Virus record (IMG/VR): IMGVR_UViG_3300034374_003298
Span: 1-54,718 of that record
Source: a virus
Reading direction: 5' to 3' (one strand)
Length of the DNA: 54,718 nt
The notes beneath the pieces are model-generated. The model did not search any database. It was not told the origin of the DNA and was given only the letters and a program-made list of their open reading frames with translations. This document shows, piece after piece, positions 14,440-24,329 of this stretch; positions within the stretch are counted from its first letter, which is position 1; each line of letters starts with the position of its first letter. The translations under genes and the position numbers were made by a program.

Positions 14440-17400
14440 TATGTATCTCCTAGTCTTGTAAATGTTACAAAAGTTCTATTTTGGTTGGTGTCTCCTTCTA
14501 TTTCGCCACTGTTATTGAAATATTGAAATTTGACCTTATGATTTGTTAAATCTGTTATATCTAGTACTGCTGCTGTATATGCAGTGTCTCCATTACCACC
14601 TTCTTGAGTTATAGCTCTTGCTACAGGTGCTTGAGTGCTGAAATTATCATCTGAAGTTATAATGTATAATATATGATGTGCAGATCCAGCAGTACCATTT
14701 TGACCTTTAACTACTGCTTCTACTTTATAAAAACCTGTTTTACTAAATGTAAATATACCAGAAGATTCTGATACATTATTACCAAAGTTTGCTTGTAATG
14801 TGCTATCTGGAACTTCCCAACCTGAGGTTATGTCTGTACCAGCACCAGTAGTAGTTTGATTTGCAGTTAATCTAAATTGTTGAACGCTAAATTCTACACC
14901 ATTTGAATAACCAGCTAAGTCTTTACCATTTGCTTTGACTTCACCTGTGCTTTCAATAATAAGTCTTTCAGTTCCAGCAGTAGCCATCTTAATTGTGTCA
15001 TCATCAGTAGTATCTTCTACTTTAATGTAAGTATCTGTATCGCCATCTCTGAATACTGTTGCAGAGTTTGAAGTCCCTACAATCTGGATAGGATCAGAAG
15101 TACCGTCTGCTAAAACAAGATCAAGATCAGTAGCTGATGTTCCAACATTTGTAAATTGTATAGGATCCGAGGTACTGTCAGCAAGTGTAAGTGGTAATTC
15201 ATCATTTACGCTAAAGCTGACTGCTGCTGCAATGTTTGATTTTTGAACTTTCTTTAAAGAACTAGCACTTACATCATAAGTAACTAAATAATCACCTTCA
15301 GCAGGGGAAGTATCCTCTGTTAGATCTGTAATTGCAGTTGCTTGTATATTTGTTGCCTCACCCTCAAAAGTTCCTGCAACGAAAGTTTCAGATCCGACTG
15401 TCCACTTATCAGTAGTTTCGTTCCAAATAAGTGTCTTATTAGTATCGTCACCTCTCTCAATTTCAATACCACCATCTTCACTGGCTGAACCAGTAGCATT
15501 GGAATTAAGAGTTATTGTATTATCTGCTAGGTTAATTGTTTCTGTGTTGACAGTAGTTGTAGTACCAGAAACAGTTAAGTTTCCACTTACAGTCATATCA
15601 TTAAAAGTTACATTGTCAGTAGTACCAACAGCCTGTCCAATACTGAACTCACCAGATCCACTAAGTGTTACACCTGTACCACCTGATAAGTATGATTGAA
15701 CTCTTGCATTTGTATAAAAAAGATTGGTTGATCCCTCTGTAATACTATCAGTATCAAATTCAGTAAAGTCAATAGCTATTGTTCCTGAAGTATTAGATAT
15801 TCCAGTTCCACCTGTTATAGAGGCTTGCGCTCTTGCGTCTGTATAATAAAGGTTTGTCGATCCTTCAGCAACATCATCAGTATCAAGTGTTGTGTTAACC
15901 CAGTTAGTTCCGTTATAAACAAGGAGATCATCAGTTGCTAAAGAAGTTAATGTTACATCTGTTAATTGTGATACTTGAGAACTTGCGTCACCAGGTTCCC
16001 ATTGTGATCCTGACCATTTAAGTGCTTGACCACTTGTAGGTGCAGAAGTAGTAGTATCTACATCTGATAAGTGATCAATTGATACAGTACCTAGATCTAT
16101 ATCTATTTCATCGTTAGAAGTATCATTTGTAACTGTAATTTTCGTTGATCCAGCATTGATACCTCTAAATTCAAGATCTTCACCAGTTTTTTGTTTAAAT
16201 ACACCGATACCTGCAACATTTGAATTAGAAGCTGTGTTTACTTCACCAGATCCAGACAATCCTGCAAGAGATGACAATACAAAACCACCTGATGTATCAC
16301 TATAACTAATGACTTTTGCGTCATCTGATGATGTAGGATCAGCAAATAATATATCATTTAAGTCATTTACATTGGCAGCAGTAATTCTTGCGTCTGCTCT
16401 AGCATTAGTGAAGTATAAGTTAGTAGAACCTTCAGACAGATCATCTGTATCTTTTCCACCAAATGCAGTATCAAATCTAGCTTGTGTGTAATAAAGATTA
16501 GTTCCTTCCGATAGATCTGTAGTTGATTTCCCTGTAAATGCTGTATCAAATCTGCTTGTTGTGTAATAAAGGTTAGTGCTACCTTCTGGTACATTGTCTG
16601 TATCGATATCATCTATAACATCAAGTGCTGCTTGAACTGTTGTCTCAGAAGTACTTAATATTCCAGCAAAGGCTGATGTATCGGTTTGGACATCTACTGC
16701 TTCTTGGTCGTGTATAATTAATGAAGTCTGTACTGGGAAGTTACCTCTTACAGGACCTGTTCCACCATATCGGAAATCATAAGTTGCAGAACCAGATAGG
16801 TTGGTTGCAAACCATTTGAATACAACTCTATCTGTAGAAGTAAATTCTTGTGGGTTATTAAGTAAAGCATCTGCATAGAACTCTTGATATGTAGTGTTTG
16901 TAACATTAGATGTAGAACTAGAAGTACCCATAAGTGTCTCAGTACCACTAGAGTCTCTATGGAAAACTTTAAAGTAAAATCCTGCACTACCACCAGATGT
17001 GTTTCTTATACTACCTACAACATGAACATTGATATAACCTGGATTGCCAGTAAATAAGTCTGCATCTGCTATTACTGCACCTACTTCTTGGTCATTAGCA
17101 GTGATATTACCTGTTGATACATTTACAGCAGTTGTATCATAATCAGTATCAGATATAGAAGTAACCATTCTGTAGTAACCACTAATACTTCCATCTGCTG
17201 TATCAGTAGGAAAAAAAGTTAATGTAGATGCTAAAGTAGATTTATCAACTTTAGCTAAGTCTAATTCATCTAATGCACCTTTAACATTTGTTGCAGTTAA
17301 GGTATCAGCATCAGAGTTATCGTAAGATAAGTCAGCAGCGCCTTTACCACTAAATGCTGTATCAAATCTTGCTGTTGTGTAGTAAAGATTTGAAGCGCCC

Positions 17401-20400
17401 TCTGATAGATCATCTGTATCTGCTGCTGCAAGTTTAGTATCAAAATCAGTATTTGCTCTAGCTGTTGTATAGTATAAATTAGTAGAACCCTCTGTTAAGT
17501 CGTCAGTATCATGATTACTTATATCACTAACAGTTCCTGTTAAATTACCTTCAAAGGTAGAGGCTACAAATGTCTCGGATCCAACAGTCCATTTATCAGA
17601 TGTTTCGTCCCAAATTAAAGTTTTATTAGCGTCATCTCCACGCTCTATTTCAATTCCTGCATTTTCTGTTGCTGAACCTGTAGCGTTAGAGTTAAATACA
17701 ATTATGTTGTCTGCTAATTCTATTGTTTCAGTATTTACAGTTGTTGTGGTTCCTGAGACTGTAAGATCTCCTGAAACAGTGACATCATTAAATGTTACAT
17801 CAGAACTTGTACCTACTGCCTGACCGATACTTATTTCACCAGAACTTAAAGTAACTCCTGTACCAGCAGAAAAATGTGATCTAACTTCGGATGCTGATGG
17901 ACCTGTGTAAGTAAACACTCCTGTCGTGTTGTCGTAACTTAGCGATCCATCTCCACCAGCATCAGTAACTGAAATTGCACTTCTAGCCCTTGTATCTGTG
18001 TAATAAAGGTTAGAACTACCTTCAGCTAAATCATCAGTATCACTAGCAGATAATGATGTTCCTTGAACAGATATTACTGCATCATTAGCCATACCAGAGT
18101 GAGCTGTACAGTAATAATACAAAGTATCTGCTGTGGCAGCGTCAACAACGATTTGTAAATAAGCACCAACAGATCCTTGTGATCCATTGGTTGTAACACC
18201 TGTTGTGTAAGAAGATCCTGAATTATGTGTTCCGTCTTGAGTTGTTGATAATGCAAAAGGATGTCCAGATGTTGAACCATCAGACAAATCAAATCTATAT
18301 GTAACACCAGGTATTAATTGAATACTTGCTGCTAATTCACCATCAAGATAAAACTTATTTGATCCACTTGCATTAGATACTGTAACTGCAAATTCTATAA
18401 TTGGTGTATTGTCCTCGAAGTTTATTGTTTTGTTAGTTAAAGTATCTGTGCTTGTTGGTGTAAAGTCTGCACTTAAAGATCCAGATGAATATGTTAAACC
18501 AGATCCAATTTCATTTTCACCAATTAACTCAACCCAATTTCCTGCATGTGCGTAGTAAGCTCTACCAGTTCCATGAACATGAGCAAACATACCATGATAA
18601 GTTGAGGCACTTGGTAAATCACCCTCTGCTGAATAGATGTTAGCAAATAAGACTTTTCTACCACCCATATCTAGATCAGTTGAATTATCAAATGCTATTG
18701 TTCCTGAGCTAAAGCTAATATTTGTACCACCACTAAAGTCAGCAAGAGTTGTAAATGCTGATGTTGTGTTGTCGTAATTAGCTAAATCGTTATCAACTAC
18801 AAAGTCAAAATCATTAGTACTGTCTTGATAGGTAACAGTTATGAGAGTTTGTGTTCCCATAGTTAAAGCTGTACCTAATGCGTCCTGCGCTCTTTCATCT
18901 GTATAGTAAAGATTGGTCGAACCCTCAGTTAAATTATCTGTAGTCTTTCCTGAAAAAGCAGTATCAAATCTTGCAGTAGTGTAATAAAGATTTGTTCCTT
19001 CAGCTATATCGTCTGTATCAGGCGCAATGTTAACCCAAGCAGATCCGTTATATTGTAAGAAATCTCCTGTGGTACTAGATGTTAAAGTAACATCATTCAT
19101 CTCACTTAATTCATTTTCACTGGCTACAGCATTATCAACATAAGTTTGTGTTGCATAGCTGTTTGTTGTCAGGTAAGTTCCGACTCTTGTGTCGGTGTAG
19201 TATAAATTAGTTGATCCTTCAGTAAGATCATCTGTGTCGTGATTAGAAATATCTGAGACAGTACCTGTGACATTTCCAGTCAAGGCACCCTCGAATGTCC
19301 CTGCTACAAATGTCTCTGAGCCTACTGACCATTTATCAGTACCCTCATTCCAGATCAAAGTCTTATTAGTGTCATCGCCTCTTTCAACTTCTATACCTGC
19401 GTTTTCACTTGCAGATCCTGTTGCATTTGAATTTAATATAATTACATTGTCAGCAAGAGTTAAGGTTTCAGTGTTAATGGTTGTAGTAGTACCACTGACA
19501 GTTAGATTTCCAGAAAGAATTAAATCATTAAATGTTACATCATCAGAAGTCCCAACAGACTGTCCAATTGAAATTTCGCCTGATGAAATAGATACACCTG
19601 TACCTGCACTGAAATGCGCTCTTACTTCAGTTGCACTAGGACCAGTGTATGTAATTGTTCCAGTACTGCTGTCGTAACTAAGTGATCCGTCACCACCTGC
19701 ATCTGTATAACTAATTGAAGATCTAGCTCTAGCATCTGTATAATAAAGATTTGTAAGTCCTTCACTGAGATCATCAGTATCATGATTTGATATGTCAGAA
19801 ACTGTACCAGTAACATCTCCAGTTAGATCACCTGTAACATTACCTGTTAGGTTACCTATTACAGTTCCGACTGCTAGATCATCACTGTTAATGCTAAATC
19901 TATCGTTGGTTTCATCCCAAAAGAAATGTTTGTGTTGTAAGTTACCTCTTAAAAATTCTATTTCTACATTTAAAGTATTATCAGTACCATCTGCGTCTTG
20001 ATTTATAGATATAGTATTAGTTCCGTGGACTACTTGACCACCAGTTGTTAAGTCACCATCTATTTGAGTGTCTGCAAACTGTACATTAGAAGTTGTTTCT
20101 ACAGCTTGACCTATACTTATCTGACCAGAAGAAACTGTTACACCAGTTCCACCAGTAACATAACTATCTATCTCTGTATCAACTCTTGCATTTGTATAAA
20201 AAAGATTTGTACCCTCAGTAATATCATCTGTGTCAGGTACTACATTTACCCAAGCTGTACCATTGTATTGTAAAAATTCACCACTAGCTAAAGATGTCAA
20301 TGTGACATCATTCATTTCGCTTATTTCGTTTTCAGTTGCTACAGCACTATCAACATATGACTCAGTTGCATAACTATTAGTTGTTAAATAACTTCCTACT

Positions 20401-21674
20401 CTTGTGTCTGTATAGTAAAGATTTGTCGATCCTTCTGTTAAATCATCAGTATCAAAAGCAGTCATATCTACTGAAACAGTAGGAGTTGATGTTTCACCAC
20501 TATTATTTGTTAGGGTTATACCTGTTCCAGCTACAAGACTTGCAACATAATCACCTTCAGTGTCAGTACCTAAGTTAAGTGGTTCGTTTATAAAAGCTGA
20601 TCCATTGTATCTAAGTATGTCACCTGTGGCAGTAGATGTCAGCGTTACATCTGCTAGATCTCCAATACTAGCTAAACCAATACGAGCATCTGCTCTTGCA
20701 TTTGTATAGTAAAGATTAGAACTACCTTCTACAACATTGTCAGTATCAAATTCTGTAAAGTCAATACTTATTGTTCCAGAGGATTCTGTTATACCTGTTC
20801 CACCTGTTAGATAAGTTGAAACTCTTGCGTCTGTGTAATAAAGATTTGTAGAACCTTCAGTAACATTGTCTGTATCAAATTCTGTGAAATCTACACTTGC
20901 AGTAATTGTTCCTGAACTTTCAGAAACTGTAATTCCTGTACCATCGCTGAAAGTGATCGTTCCACCTAAAGCAATATCTGTAGAGTTCGTCCCATCGGTT
21001 ACTGTTATAGAACTATTACTAAATGCAGAGTTTGGAATATTAGTAAGAGTGTTAGTAGATCCGTCAATAGATTTATTTGTTAATGTATCTGTAGAGTCTT
21101 GTGTTAGGATTTCATCGTATGATCCATTTTCGCCAAGTACCCAACGATTATTTGAAACATCATAAAATAATCTTGCGTCATCAGTATCTGAAGTTTCAAC
21201 AATAATACCTGAGTCAACTTCACCATTGCCATTATTTAGTTTTACAAAAGCGTCATCTACTACGACAATTTCTGCTGTAGTATTTAAGAACTCACCCTGA
21301 ACATCAAGATTACCTTGTATTGTTACCGATCCTGTAGTTGTCAAAGTAGCAAATGTTACATCATCACCAGTTCCTAAAGATAAACTATCTCTAGCTGTTG
21401 ATCCACTTTCAACTACCCATGTAGTTCCATTTGAAACAATGAAACCACCATCTATATGTGTTAATGCTGCAATTGCGCTGAGATCTGCGTCATAGGCTTG
21501 TATATCTGAACCAATTTCTAAACCTAAACCTGTTCGTAGATCTGCTAAAGAGGAATAAGATCCACCTGTACCACCATCTGATAAACCTATGTAATCAGCA
21601 CTCTGAAATTCAGCAAAACCCTCTGGATTATTTTCAGCATCATAATTCAGTCTTATTGGATATTTTTGTGCCAT
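14439..21674 (-). CDS. Giant tail fibre with 16 NLYYT repeats, cupredoxin-like domain and C1q-like tip
   Basis: 2411 residues. A 16-fold motif, DTDxxxEGSTNLYYTxxR, recurs along the chain with spacers of different length, each probably one trimeric fibre segment. Three near-identical blocks share NTETxxLADN and NSNATGSA (around 15360-15590, 17555-17770 and 19290-19510). Residues about 1088-1203 form a cupredoxin-like beta sandwich with SGHPFALS and YYCTAHSGM, matching His, Cys, His, Met type-1 copper ligands; such domains occur in marine phage fibres. The last ~150 residues (SGIFTFSKTGFYKVEAVV onward) look like a C1q/TNF-type trimeric head. It is the main side or tip fibre for host contact. 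Confidence 0.82.
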   Translation of the reverse strand: MAQKYPIRLNYDAENNPEGFAEFQSADYIGLSDGGTGGSYSSLADLRTGLGLEIGSDIQAYDADLSAIAALTHIDGGFIVSNGTTWVVESGSTARDSLSLGTGDDVTFATLTTTGSVTIQGNLDVQGEFLNTTAEIVVVDDAFVKLNNGNGEVDSGIIVETSDTDDARLFYDVSNNRWVLGENGSYDEILTQDSTDTLTNKSIDGSTNTLTNIPNSAFSNSSITVTDGTNSTDIALGGTITFSDGTGITVSESSGTITASVDFTEFDTDNVTEGSTNLYYTDARVSTYLTGGTGITESSGTISIDFTEFDTDNVVEGSSNLYYTNARADARIGLASIGDLADVTLTSTATGDILRYNGSAFINEPLNLGTDTEGDYVASLVAGTGITLTNNSGETSTPTVSVDMTAFDTDDLTEGSTNLYYTDTRVGSYLTTNSYATESYVDSAVATENEISEMNDVTLTSLASGEFLQYNGTAWVNVVPDTDDITEGTNLFYTNARVDTEIDSYVTGGTGVTVSSGQISIGQAVETTSNVQFADTQIDGDLTTGGQVVHGTNTISINQDADGTDNTLNVEIEFLRGNLQHKHFFWDETNDRFSINSDDLAVGTVIGNLTGNVTGDLTGDVTGTVSDISNHDTDDLSEGLTNLYYTDARARSSISYTDAGGDGSLSYDSSTGTITYTGPSATEVRAHFSAGTGVSISSGEISIGQSVGTSDDVTFNDLILSGNLTVSGTTTTINTETLTLADNVIILNSNATGSASENAGIEVERGDDTNKTLIWNEGTDKWSVGSETFVAGTFEGALTGNVTGTVSDISNHDTDDLTEGSTNLYYTDTRVGTYLTTNSYATQTYVDNAVASENELSEMNDVTLTSSTTGDFLQYNGSAWVNIAPDTDDIAEGTNLYYTTARFDTAFSGKTTDNLTEGSTNLYYTDERAQDALGTALTMGTQTLITVTYQDSTNDFDFVVDNDLANYDNTTSAFTTLADFSGGTNISFSSGTIAFDNSTDLDMGGRKVLFANIYSAEGDLPSASTYHGMFAHVHGTGRAYYAHAGNWVELIGENEIGSGLTYSSGSLSADFTPTSTDTLTNKTINFEDNTPIIEFAVTVSNASGSNKFYLDGELAASIQLIPGVTYRFDLSDGSTSGHPFALSTTQDGTHNSGSSYTTGVTTNGSQGSVGAYLQIVVDAATADTLYYYCTAHSGMANDAVISVQGTSLSASDTDDLAEGSSNLYYTDTRARSAISVTDAGGDGSLSYDNTTGVFTYTGPSASEVRSHFSAGTGVTLSSGEISIGQAVGTSSDVTFNDVTVSGDLTVSGTTTTVNTETIELADNIIVFNSNATGSATENAGIEIERGDDANKTLIWDETSDKWTVGSETFVASTFEGNLTGTVSDISNHDTDDLTEGSTNLYYTTARANTDFDTKLAAADTDDLSEGASNLYYTTARFDTAFSGKGAADLSYDNSDADTLTATNVKGALDELDLAKVDKSTLASTLTFFPTDTADGSISGYYRMVTSISDTDYDTTAVNVSTGNITANDQEVGAVIADADLFTGNPGYINVHVVGSIRNTSGGSAGFYFKVFHRDSSGTETLMGTSSSTSNVTNTTYQEFYADALLNNPQEFTSTDRVVFKWFATNLSGSATYDFRYGGTGPVRGNFPVQTSLIIHDQEAVDVQTDTSAFAGILSTSETTVQAALDVIDDIDTDNVPEGSTNLYYTTSRFDTAFTGKSTTDLSEGTNLYYTQARFDTAFGGKDTDDLSEGSTNLYFTNARADARITAANVNDLNDILFADPTSSDDAKVISYSDTSGGFVLSSLAGLSGSGEVNTASNSNVAGIGVFKQKTGEDLEFRGINAGSTKITVTNDTSNDEIDIDLGTVSIDHLSDVDTTTSAPTSGQALKWSGSQWEPGDASSQVSQLTDVTLTSLATDDLLVYNGTNWVNTTLDTDDVAEGSTNLYYTDARAQASITGGTGISNTSGTIAIDFTEFDTDSITEGSTNLFYTNARVQSYLSGGTGVTLSGSGEFSIGQAVGTTDNVTFNDMTVSGNLTVSGTTTTVNTETINLADNTITLNSNATGSASEDGGIEIERGDDTNKTLIWNETTDKWTVGSETFVAGTFEGEATNIQATAITDLTEDTSPAEGDYLVTYDVSASSLKKVQKSNIAAAVSFSVNDELPLTLADSTSDPIQFTNVGTSATDLDLVLADGTSDPIQIVGTSNSATVFRDGDTDTYIKVEDTTDDDTIKMATAGTERLIIESTGEVKANGKDLAGYSNGVEFSVQQFRLTANQTTTGAGTDITSGWEVPDSTLQANFGNNVSESSGIFTFSKTGFYKVEAVVKGQNGTAGSAHHILYIITSDDNFSTQAPVARAITQEGGNGDTAYTAAVLDITDLTNHKVKFQYFNNSGEIEGDTNQNRTFVTFTRLGDT

Positions 21675-22859
21675 TTATTCACCCATATTAATTTCTTGTT
21701 GTTCTGTAGTTCCGTCATTTAGTGTTGAAGTTAACAGTAATGATCTACCACTTGTTGTTGGTGGCATAATAAACCTTGATAATGTGCTTCCATCTCTTTC
21801 TAGCACTTCTACAGCTCTAGTGCTAACACCAAAGTCTGATCCACCACCATTTACTGTTACACCACTTACACTCATAGGAATAAAGTGATTTTTTAAAGGA
21901 ACACCTGATGACGATCCTCCACTTAACACTATTGGCATTTTACCACTGTGACTGTGAGTTATCGGTATCTTTGATTTCAAAGTAACAGATCTTGCTGAAA
22001 CATCTGTTTCGATTTCTATTTTCGCCTCTCGTTCAGTTCTTGTAATACTTGGTGTAAAAGTATCTAAACTCAAAGTATCAGTGGTGCTTGTCGCAGAAAT
22101 AGTACTTTGATTTGGGGCTGTAATAAATTTGAATAGATCTTGTTCTCCTGAAGCACTGGCAGTTGATGCAATTGTGATTTGATCATTATTAGCATCTGAT
22201 GTAAGAGTTATACCAGATCCAGCTATAAAAGTAAGAGTATCAGTGCTACTGTCTGCCTCTATATCTGATCCACTTGCTGAACCAGATCCTGCTGTCACAT
22301 TAAATGTAGTAAAAGCATTCGCAGCAGTATTAGTATTGCTAATAGTTATTTTTTTTGGATCCGAGGAAATATCCGTGCTTATAGCAATTCCAGATCCAGC
22401 TTCAAATTCAACATTTTCTGAAGTTGAACTAGCAGTGATTGTAGTAGAACCATCAACGACAAAACCAGCAAAAGCATATTGTGTATTATCTACTGACGAC
22501 CATGATATATTACCAAATCCATCTGTAGTCAAAACTTGACCAGGATTACCATCTGATCCATTTATGCGAAGTTTCCCTGATAAAATATCTATTCTTTGGG
22601 AACTATCTATTTTAAGAGCTTTAGTACTTGCTGTACCTAAAACAATATAAGTATCTGTTTCAGAAGTTGCAATAGATAAATTGCCATCAGAAACTATAGT
22701 TTTACCATCTAAATATAAATTGTTATTTAGTGAAACTATTTGTACAGTAGCATTTGATAGTGTATATCCTTCGCCCTCAGATGAAGTATCAAAAAAATCA
22801 TCTTGAGTAGATAAATTGTTTATTTCAAGAGTATCTCTACTATGACTTGTCAGTGACAT
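21675..22859 (-). CDS. Tail fibre protein
   Basis: 394 residues, Ser/Thr/Asp-rich and beta-rich, with GSGIAISTDIS, GSGITLTSDANNDQITIAS and GNPGQVLTTDGFGNISW. The last is a typical phage fibre motif (xGxPGQVLTTDGxGNxxW). It shares sequence style with the giant fibre and the hub protein. It lies one base upstream of the giant fibre gene. It probably forms a shaft or connector for the giant fibre. No enzymatic motif. Confidence 0.7.
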   Translation of the reverse strand: MSLTSHSRDTLEINNLSTQDDFFDTSSEGEGYTLSNATVQIVSLNNNLYLDGKTIVSDGNLSIATSETDTYIVLGTASTKALKIDSSQRIDILSGKLRINGSDGNPGQVLTTDGFGNISWSSVDNTQYAFAGFVVDGSTTITASSTSENVEFEAGSGIAISTDISSDPKKITISNTNTAANAFTTFNVTAGSGSASGSDIEADSSTDTLTFIAGSGITLTSDANNDQITIASTASASGEQDLFKFITAPNQSTISATSTTDTLSLDTFTPSITRTEREAKIEIETDVSARSVTLKSKIPITHSHSGKMPIVLSGGSSSGVPLKNHFIPMSVSGVTVNGGGSDFGVSTRAVEVLERDGSTLSRFIMPPTTSGRSLLLTSTLNDGTTEQQEINMGE

Positions 22860-23097
22860 TTCTTATCTCCTGTATTTCATAAGTGCCACCTAATTTTTCA
22901 TAAACTTCTTTCATATTTGCAATTTCTTTTTTCATTTCTTCTAAGCTATGCTTCCATTCAGCATAATCTGGATGATTTTCTGCCATAGGTTTAAGTAAAA
23001 CACCAAATATAGCGACTTCACCTTGTAAGATTTGGTCTAATAAATATTGGCGTTTCATTCTGTCATTAAACACATTGAACTCGTAAGATTCTGCCAT
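22840..23097 (-). CDS. Small helical protein
   Basis: 85 residues, largely helical, with a charged heptad segment (HSLEEMKKEIANMKEVYEKL). It overlaps the start of the next fibre gene by 20 bases. Possibly a fibre assembly chaperone, from position. No family is recognised. Confidence 0.6.
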   Translation of the reverse strand: MAESYEFNVFNDRMKRQYLLDQILQGEVAIFGVLLKPMAENHPDYAEWKHSLEEMKKEIANMKEVYEKLGGTYEIQEIRNVTDKS

Positions 23098-23154
23098 AAA
23101 TACCTTTTAGATACTTTTATATTACTTATTCAATTATAGATTTAAGGTAATTGA

Positions 23155-23346
23155 TTAACCCTCTAGTTCAGAAAGTTTAGCTTTTAGATCAGTAATTCTT
23201 GATGTGACCTCTGCTATTTCATCGTCATGTTCGCCATCTGTATTTGATAGCTCCATTTCAAATATTCTTTCTTCTTCACTTTTAATTCTTGCTTGAACAA
23301 AGGATATTTGATCTTCATTTGATAAGTATTCATATGTATAAGGCAT
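23155..23346 (-). CDS. Small coiled-coil protein
   Basis: 63 residues: YEYLSNEDQISFVQARIKSE then a heptad tail EVTSRITDLKAKLSELEG. It is acidic and soluble. It lies nine bases after the fifth copy of the unknown paralogous family and 57 bases before the next gene. The function is unknown; the genes on both sides of the paralogue are both coiled-coil proteins, perhaps partners. Confidence 0.6.
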   Translation of the reverse strand: MPYTYEYLSNEDQISFVQARIKSEEERIFEMELSNTDGEHDDEIAEVTSRITDLKAKLSELEG

Positions 23347-23355
23347 AACTAAATA

Positions 23356-24120
23356 TTACCTTTCATTTTTAAATCTTTGCGTAATTGACCTATAAGCATT
23401 TTTAAATTTTGTATTTAATTCATTTTTTTCTAATAAATCATCTTGTATTTGTTTATCTGTCATTTGTCCTACATCTAGATCAAATTCGTCTCGTTTAAAT
23501 GGAATTACTTGAATAAAAGGTGTTCCTCGATCTATTACTGCATCTTTTGTTGTGTGCCATATTGTTGGAAAGTTTATATGATGATAAGAATCTGTTTCTA
23601 CAATACCTGGTAATACAGTAAATCTGTTTTCAAATTGATAAGTTGGTTGCATAAACATTACTGAATAACCTTTAGGTGTGTAAATTCTCCACGGATTTAT
23701 AAACTTTACTCCTTCAGGAAAATCAGTTTTTTTTAATTTCCAACCTGTTATTTGCTGTTTCCCATGAAATTCAATTCCGTATTGCAACATACCTTTGTTG
23801 TCCCATTCTAATGTTTCCATATCTCTTTGAACTAAAAAATCTGCCCACATAGGTATTATGAACCCTTCGGTAAGAAGATCTACAATTGCTGGACATCGTT
23901 TCACTGTTCCACCAGCAGTTTTAATAGCAGTTTCTTTACTTCTACCAAAGTAAAATTTTTTACCTTTTTCGTGTACAGCGTCTTGAGTAATATATTCATC
24001 CATATCTTTAAACCACTGTGGTAAAAAAAACTTAGATGGTTTAACAGGTGCAAATTCGTCTAGACCTTTTAGATCTGTTTTAAATTCTATATATTCTTTT
24101 CCCCCCAAATTAAACTTCAA
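23356..24120 (-). CDS. Paralogous unknown family, copy E, among tail fibre genes
   Basis: 254 residues with the full motif series: LPQWFKDMDEY, VKRCPAIVDLL, GFIIPMWADFLV, FINPWRIYTPKGYSVMF, GIVETDSYHHINFPTIWH, DRGTPFIQVIPFKRDEFD. It is about 13 kb from the other copies and lies between the hub/fibre gene and a fibre gene. Its location argues that the family works on, or is part of, the fibre apparatus. The start overlaps the upstream gene by four bases. Confidence 0.82.
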   Translation of the reverse strand: MKFNLGGKEYIEFKTDLKGLDEFAPVKPSKFFLPQWFKDMDEYITQDAVHEKGKKFYFGRSKETAIKTAGGTVKRCPAIVDLLTEGFIIPMWADFLVQRDMETLEWDNKGMLQYGIEFHGKQQITGWKLKKTDFPEGVKFINPWRIYTPKGYSVMFMQPTYQFENRFTVLPGIVETDSYHHINFPTIWHTTKDAVIDRGTPFIQVIPFKRDEFDLDVGQMTDKQIQDDLLEKNELNTKFKNAYRSITQRFKNER

Positions 24121-24329
24121 TCGAAAGTTCCTCCAGCATCTGAATATTCACTTTTTTTAAGAGTTATTTCATTTTCAATTGATAAAAGAATATCATCCTC
24201 TTTATCATCGCGATTTTCATAGTTATAATATTTCATTTCTAATTCTTTTATTTCTGTTAATAATCTGTCCAATAATTCTTCATTGGTTTCAGGATCTGGA
24301 ATATTTAATGTGTCATAAGTAACAGTCAT
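24117..24329 (-). CDS. Small acidic helical protein
   Basis: 70 residues: EELLDRLLTEIKELEMKYYN is an amphipathic helix; the rest is acidic and polar. Its ATG overlaps the stop of the hub/fibre gene, and its stop overlaps the start of paralogue E. Function unknown; a partner or chaperone of one of these neighbours is plausible. Confidence 0.6.
   Translation of the reverse strand: MTVTYDTLNIPDPETNEELLDRLLTEIKELEMKYYNYENRDDKEDDILLSIENEITLKKSEYSDAGGTFD

Noticed and set aside
14439-22859. Plus-strand open frames antisense to the fibre genes (for example 19267-19677, 20866-21165)
   Set aside because: They mirror the repetitive Ser/Thr/Asp codons of the fibre genes and have low-complexity Val/Pro/Ser content with no ribosome binding sites.
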